DNA of 64,000 nt, from assembly GCA_033558025.1 (NCBI GenBank), contig JAUCEF010000018.1, positions 1,426,001-1,490,000 on the forward strand, given 5' to 3'. Origin of the DNA: Phytophthora sp. 'mugwort'. Taxonomy: Eukaryota > Oomycota > Peronosporomycetes > Peronosporales > Peronosporaceae. The number at the start of each line of letters is the position of its first letter. The first letter of the stretch is position 1. Below the pieces are notes generated by a model. It worked only from the letters and a program-made list of their open reading frames with translations, did no database searches and was not told where the DNA came from. The translations under genes were made by a program, and so were the position numbers. Positions 57,360 through 64,000 of the stretch are shown piece after piece.

Positions 57360-58086
57360 TCATCCTCCCGAACCTCGTGTAGCATCCCACACTGCCGTAT
57401 CACACGACGCGCAGAGGCGAATAATGACAAATAGAGCGCTAAAGTTCAAGAGATATGAAAAAGGGGCTTGCGATTTCGTCTCTCAGCTTCCGCTCTCTTC
57501 TTTCATCTTTCATTTACAGATTCCCCGGCAAGCGCTCTGTTGAGCTTCGCTAGTACCTAGTCAGTAGCAGTGAGCGGTGTGGTAACAAGGCCCAGTGCTG
57601 TGAAGTTAAGGGAGAAGTTCGGCTAGAGTATGCACTGGGATGAAGCGCACATCTCCGCCAGACGAGGTACGTATCGTTCGTACTGGATATCTACTGTAAG
57701 GATTCTAACTGTTCATTGTAATGGTGTGAGCCTCGAGAAAGCGATACTTGTAGCCTAATAAGCCGCCTATCAGGTACATCATGACTTTGGTTCACACTGG
57801 TTGCCATCACCTAACCATACACCGTGTTATTAGACGTTCCTTTAGAATGACACAGATGACATCCATACATTGATGGCAACAACCAAGATTAATTATTTCT
57901 CCTCTTGTAGCTCGCAGGAACCTCGAAGGTAACTATGCATCTATACAGCAAATATAATTGGTGTCCATTACTGAGATTTGCTCCTTTCTGTCTCGTATGC
58001 AGCATGAAGACCGCGCACTTTGAAGGGGCACTCGCCAACAACATATTCTCCCGGGAGAATTCCTACACCTGCTTCTTCTACCTCAC
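57360..58086. other. No assignable gene
   Basis: Nothing recognisable on either strand; short frames only. It lies downstream of the MULE transposase 3' end. Confidence 0.4.
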
Positions 58087-60120
58087 CTAGCGTATTGGTG
58101 TAGCTCTAAATATTATGGGCAGGAAGCCCGCACTGGCTGCAATGGTAGTCGTTTCTCTTCTTCGTCTGAGCAGCGGTAACCTGACTATCGAAAAAGATAG
58201 CAGCTTCGGCACTCTCTTCGTCATAGTTTGGCGAAGAAGATACCGATGACTGGCGATGCGTTGAGCACGCTGTCGAGCTTGGACATTCACCCCGATTGTG
58301 TTTTCTTTTGCCACCTCTGATGATATCAGCCCTGTCTTTTGGACGTAATTGTGCTCGACCAGCTTGTCTATACTTTGGAGGTGGTTTCACTGAATCGGTC
58401 CACTCAAGCTGATCGTAAAGTGGCAGCCGAACTGATACCGACCCGAACGCTTCAACCATCTTCGGTACCGCATACGCGTCTTGAAAAAAACTTCTTCACG
58501 TCCCAATGAGGCCGTTCACTGGTGGGTGCTTTTGACAAGTCGTACAAGACGGCTTGAATATGTCGACACGACACCTTGAGCTGTTCTGCCACCGTGCAGC
58601 GTGTGCATATCCCCAACGCCATGTTGACTTCGTAACGGTGAGCACTTCCGGAGGCATTACGAGGATCGAACGCATCGAACACATTAAAAAAATAGGATGC
58701 GATCCCCGGATCACTGTCTGCGAGGCCACACGCAGCTTTTCATCGTCGAAAATCTTTTTTGCGTGAGGGGATACGTCGAAGTTAGCCTCACTCCAGGCAC
58801 TGACGAGCTTCTTCCGTTTCTTAAGCACTTGCAGTGCACGTGCACAGTAAGCCATTAGCGACCCGAGCACTAGTTTATTCCTTACCCCTTTCCAGAGGAG
58901 ACCCTTGTTGTCACCTTCGACGGCACTTGTAGACCGCACTCCGAACAAAGGTAGCGAGTCTCCATGCTTCAACACTTTACCCCACGACTTGGACAGCCAC
59001 GCGGATTCTTCTATCGTTGGCTTCATGTTACCGGCTACAGACCAATCCGTAGGGTGGATACCCATGAAGATAGATTCAAACCGACTCCTCCACTGACTCC
59101 TTGGCTACTACATTTGAGATGCCACGCGGGTACGGTGCAACGATGGCATCCACCGCTTTGTCAGATGTTTGAGTTGATGAAGCTCCTTGTAAAGCCAAAA
59201 TGTCGTCTTTCACGGACTGCATGCTCAACTTCAAAGACTTAAACTTGTCCATCGTTTTAAAACGAGTATGGACGCAGCAAAACTTCAGATGCACTTGCAG
59301 TCCCAATCGTCGCAATAGCGCCTGTGCTCCTAGTTGTTTTCCGCGGTCGCAGAAGGTTGGCCTACCATGCAAATTCACGCCAGCCACGATGCAATCACAG
59401 AAGAACCATGCAAGATTATCAATGGTCTCTTTGTGAACGTACGCCACTGCAACCGGAACCGTTTCCTTCTCTCCGTCTCTGCCGATTAACGTTAGACAGA
59501 TTCCGTTGTAGAGAGCGTCCTTCATGTGTGTGCCGTCGCATTCCCACACCGGCAAAAACGAATCTTGCACACACACAACACTCCCTAGCGATACGAAAGC
59601 ACGAAAGAAACCTGCCGCATGAATCCAACTGACAGCACACGCGTGAACCTGCGTTTAACTCCGCAAACTGCTTCAGGAAACTAGGGAGACGCCTGTATTC
59701 AGCGACGGGTCGACTTTCCGCAAAGACTTTGTATTCTGAATGTTGCGGTAAAGCAGAGCAGACTGCTTATGCAGATCGATCCCATGTATCGCCTTCATGA
59801 TGTTTACCACTCGGGCCTTGGACGTGCCGTAGCCGTCAACAATGCAGCATTAAAACCAGGTTGCTCCAGCAAGAATTCACTCTTCATCTCCGCGATGCTA
59901 CTGCAAAATTGAACATGTTGAAGGTGCATAGCCGAAATGTACCACGGTTCATCCGGAACGTGTGAAAGTTTTGTTTTTGGCTTCTTTCGAGTCTTCTTGT
60001 GCGGATCTGTGCTAGTCTGCGCTGACCTTTTCCGAGATAGAGCTATAAACCACTTACAGCCCCCTTCCGCGCCGGCGCACAACCACTTCTTGTGATTTCC
60101 ACCGCCCTTGTTCCGCTTTA
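58087..60120 (-). pseudogene. Mutator-like (MULE) transposase 1
   Basis: Minus strand, in order: N-terminal Cys-rich part at 60082-59804 (CAGAEGGCKWFIALSRKR, PWYISAMHLQHVQFCSS), a frame-broken middle, then the MULE catalytic core at 59576-59076. The core has first Asp in PVWECDGTHMKDALYNGI and second Asp in RPTFCDRGKQLGAQALLRRL, followed by CCVHTRFKTMDKF. The helical region is at 59065-58680 (RSTSAVEGDNKGLLW), a SWIM-type zinc finger at about 58625-58560 (CTRCTVAEQLKVSCRHIQAV), and a C-terminal knuckle HCSQCGLPAH at 58140-58105. Four or more frame breaks. The family moves DNA with 8-11 bp target duplications. Confidence 0.75.
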
Positions 60121-60561
60121 TACTCTTGTTGTGTTAAACGCATCGGCGCGGATAAACACACCAGCAAGCTTCAAGTCTGCAAAATGAATGTGTAGTTTAG
60201 GCTCCACATCCGAAGCGAGACACCAAGTCGATCTTGGCAAACGAGCCTTGCATCGCGCTCATCTCAAGCTGTGTTTTCTTCTAATGAACATATGTTTCAA
60301 CTTCATGGGGCTCTAAACTAAAAAAATCCAATCAAACACGACCAAAGTGGTCCCTCCTGATAAACTTGTCCTTTGTTGTGGTACCCTGGTGATAAACATC
60401 CATTGGTATCGATATAGATGACTGCAGCAACTGCAGTTGGACTGCCGCAGATCGGTGCATGCCAACGAAATAACTGTTTTGCAGCTATCATTTAAAAAAA
60501 TAGCATACGTGTTGATGTATTTTGTGAGGAACAGAAGTAGCATTTGTGTGTCCAATGCTAG
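60121..60561. other. No assignable gene
   Basis: Short frames only. An 80-codon minus-strand frame at 60313-60555 has no motif. It lies between MULE 1 and the inverted-repeat element. Confidence 0.4.
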
Positions 60562-61488
60562 TACACTCCGCGACAGATTATATCAGCCACCCACGTCGGT
60601 GGCTGTAACTCAGTCAATTTTTTATAGTTAGAATCTGCTGTTAAATATGCTGTTCGTGCTATTGTCCAGAACCGGCTATACGTGTTAACGAGGACGATTT
60701 CGACGTACACGGGAGGGCCCCTATACAAGCGTGCGGTTTTAGCACAGCGACAGATTAGATCACACATCTCAGCTATATTAACTTTAAGTATAATGTAACA
60801 TAATGAATGTAGCAAGTATTCACACAAGCTTCAATTTCTACGACGGAAAATCTCGTCCGGCTTTCGTATGGATAGCAGTGACGGCCCAACAACTTTGTTA
60901 CCCCTAGATATACTTTATAACCATTAGAATTCAGGTCACTACTACAATTGCTACCATGGAGGCTCGCAATGTGAGTCACACCTACCTGGATAAAAATCCA
61001 CTCATATTGCTACTGTATTCCATACAACAATGCCGAATTAGCGACACCTTCAGGGCGAGCTGTGCTAGTCCTCGGTCGTTATTGTCGGCTGTATATAACT
61101 CCTGGAATACGATCCCTATGGATGATGCGGACTAGAAAGAGGCACGCGTACAATTTTAGGAGGTTGTCAGCGCCTCAAGGCAGCATTAGGGTGAGTAGCA
61201 CCACGAAGCCCATTCATCTGTTGTACTTGTGTGAATACTTGCTACATTCATTATGTTACATTATACTTAAAGTTAGTATAGCTGAGGTGGGTGATCTAAT
61301 CTGTCGCGGTGCTAAAACCGCACGCTTGTATAGGGGCCCTCCCGTGTACGTCGAAATCGTCCTCGTTAGCACGTATAGCCGGTTCTGGACTATAGCACGA
61401 ACAGCATATCTAACAGCAGATTCTAGCTATAAAATTGACTGTTACAGCCACCGACGTGGGTGGCTGATATAATCTGTCGCGGAGTGTA
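60562..61488. mobile_element. Non-autonomous DNA element with about 265-bp inverted repeats and TA ends
   Basis: The left arm starts TACACTCCGCGACAGATTAT and the right arm ends with its complement CTGTCGCGGAGTGTA. The arms (60562-60828 and 61226-61488) match almost throughout, with a few mismatches and small gaps, and share CGGGAGGGCCCCTATACAAG. The centre of about 400 bp has no ORF with a transposase motif. If the outer TA is the target duplication, it is a Tc1/mariner- or pogo-type foldback/MITE-like element of about 0.93 kb. Confidence 0.8.
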
Positions 61489-61521
61489 AAAATTAGCGAT
61501 ATCCCGATACAGGGTTATTTT

Positions 61522-61597
61522 TAGGGGAATCCGCTTTGGGGTCAGTATTTTGAAAATAACTCGGTTTGGGGTCCGTTGGATTCCTTTAATTGGAACC
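61522..61597 (-). repeat. Repeat R1, copy 2 (inner part only, inverted)
   Basis: TAGGGGAATCCGCTTTGGGG to ATTGGAACC is the reverse complement of the inner part of R1 copies 1 and 3. It is followed at once by ...GGTTCCAAT (61618-61626), giving a 9-bp inverted pair. Confidence 0.7.
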
Positions 61598-61909
61598 TAT
61601 CCCCAATCTTACGGGTAGGTTCCAATCCAATGAAAAATGAATCCCGAATTCTACTACAGTTATTACTCCATTATTTTGTAGCATGTATTCAAAGTGAACT
61701 AAAAATAACAGAATGTTGCTTGTTGCTTTCTTTTCTGTAAATGACATGTAGCATTTTTATGTAGCTATATGCTCAAAGTATCATATCTCCTTTGTGTACT
61801 TAGCCGTAGCCTGTGGCTTGTGAGTAGCCCGTACACATTCCGTAGGCTAGGTGTTCAGTGTACGCTGACAGCTTGGTGCATGCTACTGTCAAGCCGTATC
61901 CTTGGAACT
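61598..61909. other. No assignable gene
   Basis: AT-rich stretch after the inverted R1 copy, without a recognisable frame on either strand. It leads into the 3' end of the MULE 2 fragment. Confidence 0.4.
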
Positions 61910-62449
61910 TCACACAAGACCTTCCATCAGGATCTCTTGCTGTTTCCTTTGTAGGGCCCGTTGAGCAGACCGCTTCTTCGCTTCCTTCTCCCGTCGAACG
62001 CAAGTTCGTAGGTTGTGCCCCGCCTTCCGACATCGCGAACAGTGTATCGAAGAGTCGCCATTGATATACTCAGAACGGCTGCTCATCCAAATCTTCTTAG
62101 GGCGACCTCGAACGGCTGGAATGGCGGGAAGCTTCAAATTGTCGTTTATCAGGAACGACAGGTGGACGGTCTTAGCGCTCCTCTCCACACTTTTTTGCAG
62201 CCTAACTACCGAGTAGTATTCCGAAATTTCAGTCAGAGGATCAATTCCGCGCGAAACTAGTGCCGCACACCCATGTACGCATGGATACTTGAGCTCGGTC
62301 CATAAACCACACGAACACGGCCTAAGCGCTATGTTTACCGTGGTATAAATGTTGTTGGATTCTCGCATGACTTCAACCGCATCTTCAGAAACTGGAGAAA
62401 ACAGCCACTTCCGTCCAATGAGCAGGTTCTTAATAACCTTTCCTTTCAC
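61910..62449 (-). pseudogene. Mutator-like (MULE) transposase 2, C-terminal fragment
   Basis: One open frame of 179 codons. It contains a SWIM zinc finger, RPCSCGLWTELKYPCVHGCA (CxC...CxH), an EYYSVVRLQKSVER segment, a basic GRPKKIWMSS and a terminal zinc knuckle HCSRCRKAGHNLRTC (CX2CX4HX4C) with a Lys/Arg tail. SWIM plus knuckle is the normal MULE C-terminus. The catalytic core is absent; upstream (62450 onward) the sequence changes. It is clearly different from MULE 1. Confidence 0.75.
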
Positions 62450-62580
62450 TCACGAAACAAAGTCATCGCCCGAAGACTTGTACTTGAGTCGGCGCTCGTA
62501 GGTTTGGTATTGAGCTTTCCGAGTCAGTCCCTGGAAAACGCGCTGGTGTTATTTGTATGCTTCTTAACTGCAACCGTACG

Positions 62581-63057
62581 ATGGCGACGGGCAGGTTCAC
62601 CAATAACTTTGCGGCCAAGCACGGAGGCGGGGATTACCGCATCGAGTACCGAGACATGCACGAGAGCGCCGTCGACGACCCCTCTCTGCTGGCTACAGAG
62701 TACAACAGAAACGCCTTCATCGTGGCGCAGCTTCGAACCATCACGACGCGCCTACAAGTACTCGAGGAGCTGGTGAGAGTGATTGCACGACCGGTGCCCC
62801 CGCGGAAGATTCACCATCGTCGGAAGAAGAAGAGCAGTCCGAGCCGAGCGAAGAAGAAACCGAAGCACCAGCTCGTGAGGAAACGCTGGACAGCCAAGTT
62901 GACGAATCGTCAGAAAGGAGGGAGGACAGGACGAAGAGTCTGCGCCACCGGCAGTACCGGCCCCCAAGACAGCGAAGCGCCGCGCTTCCTCTATGCGCGT
63001 GGCCGACGATGCGGAGCAGAAGAAGAAAGAAAAGCGACTGGCCACTGAGATTAGACG
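62581..63057 (+). pseudogene. Unknown ORF with conserved-looking N-terminus and charged tail
   Basis: ATG at 62581 gives MATGRFTNNFAAKHGGGDYR, then a helical part (TRLQVLEELVRVIARPVPP). At about 62805 the reading becomes Lys/Arg-rich, while the next frame gives an acidic Ser/Glu-rich run (SSEEEEQSEPSEEETEAPA). Near 62930 another switch leads to APKTAKRRASSMRVADDAEQ and a stop near 63066. Two small frameshifts in one ancestral coding region would explain this. No family recognised; the setting among transposons suggests a mobile-element ORF. Confidence 0.4.
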
Positions 63058-63183
63058 CCTCACTTAAGTACGCCTTCGTGGGTTCGTTTTGTCTACAGGG
63101 TACACTTGGGCACGTGGATACAGTCGCGTGTTAAGGTACACTTTAGGTACAGCATACCTTAAGGGTACAGATCACGCGTGGGG

Positions 63184-63370
63184 ACAGTGCACATTATGGT
63201 TGCGGCATACGATAGGATCACGCTAATATGGCCTTCAGTATACATCTCCTTTGGAATTTCTTCAGAGCACGGTAGGTTCCAATCTAAGGGGCGAGTTTCC
63301 ATTTGAGAAATCCAACGGACCCCAAACCGAATTATTTTTAGAATACGGACCCCAAAGCAGATTTCCCCTA
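63184..63370 (+). repeat. Repeat R1, copy 3 (about 187 bp)
   Basis: Direct repeat of 56636-56820 with scattered mismatches, including the ACAGTGCACATTATGGTTGC start and the AATCCAACGGACCCCAAACC core. Confidence 0.75.
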
Positions 63371-63533
63371 TTTTTTACGGATCTTTATTCTAGACCAAAT
63401 TTGGTAATATATTCGTAAAATACCGAGAATAACATTTGTTCCGAAATTTAGACCGGATCCGCAGACGACCCAATAAAAATTCTACCGCTACGCCAGTGTC
63501 CCTATCGAGGCTCGCGCTAAAGATGCGGGGGAG

Positions 63534-64000
63534 GTGAAGCTTAGTGAGAGAAACATACCCACTTCGGATTTGACAACACGCAAGCGAACTGAAGAAACCG
63601 CGCCCTCCTCGAACGCTAGTCAAAATGTCGACGCATCTCCACCTCCTACATCGGCACCCAGTCACGTCTGTGACTTAAACTCAGCCAACTCGCAGCCACT
63701 TCAACCATTAGTGTCACCCCCTGTGACATCCAGTACTCCCTCTTCTCGCTCGATCCAGCAAGCTTAGTCACTTCAAGCTCACCAAGCGGCCGAGGTACGA
63801 GGTAAAAGCAACAAAAGCGTAAGCGAAATATTCCAAACAGCGATATTGCTGTCAACCAGGCATCAAGCCCATTACGCCAAGAATCCTGGGAGAGTGGCGC
63901 TGGAAACGTTGGGAGCGAGACTAGTGGCGAGAATGGCATCTTTTTTCGCAGCGTATTGGCGGAGGTTGCCAACGACCAAGACAAACGATAATGCTGAAGA
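63534..64000 (+). other. Unassigned Ser/Pro/Thr-rich frame at the window edge
   Basis: The frame 63534-63767 translates to a low-complexity sequence (APSSNASQNVDASPPPTSAP). After a TAG other frames continue with SSPLRQESWESGAGNVGSET to a stop near 63990. No domain. It may be the tail of a transposon protein or chance. Confidence 0.25.

Overview
The window looks like oomycete nuclear DNA, most probably Phytophthora. It has a compact island of genes with short GT-AG introns (about 75-105 bp), set between long tracts of broken Ty3/gypsy retrotransposons and DNA transposons of Tc1/DDE_3, piggyBac, pogo and Mutator type. All calls come from reading the sequence and its translations by hand. Family names rest on recognised motifs, not on a search.

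Layout. 1-5230: Ty3/gypsy element D on the minus strand (integrase, RNase H, RT, protease, gag, then a 471-bp LTR), with a coiled-coil ORF running antisense past its pol end. 5231-6457: 3' end of a GATCGG-rich element (family C). 6509-6890: piece of a DDE_3 transposase. 7499-26440: two nested elements, A and B, scrambled by one inversion of about 13 kb. A supplies gag (7.5-11.45 kb, +), protease and the start of RT (22.9-24.5 kb, -), and the rest of RT (26.0-26.4 kb, +). B is a GGATCC-rich element inserted in A's RT: 5' LTR and gag N-terminus at 26.0-24.5 kb (-), everything else at 11.45-22.94 kb (+).

27.1-39.0 kb is the gene island: a mitochondrial-type coiled-coil protein, V-ATPase subunit B, an SSXT (SS18/GIF-like) protein, a small basic protein, a C2-C1-C2 membrane protein of 1274 aa, and a SET-domain methyltransferase. 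Exon joins were placed by hand; all six reading frames close.

39.5-43.1 kb: decayed piggyBac-like element. 43.2-53.7 kb: Ty3/gypsy element C, related to B. 53.7-54.9 kb: pogo-like transposase remnant that C interrupts. 55-64 kb: two Mutator-like (MULE) remnants, a 0.93-kb element with long inverted repeats, shared short repeats and unassigned ORFs.

The most interesting material is in elements B and C. Both carry a second (archaeal-type) RNase H after the ordinary one, an integrase with a chromodomain, and a long ORF on the opposite strand between pol and the 3' LTR. That antisense ORF encodes a coiled-coil protein whose C-terminal blocks are conserved between the two families. Dual RNase H and antisense accessory ORFs are, as I recall, reported for plant Tat elements, and an extra archaeal-type RNase H for oomycete Ty3/gypsy elements (Chronos). 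The function of the antisense protein is unknown to me. Both families are also saturated with the tetramer GATC.
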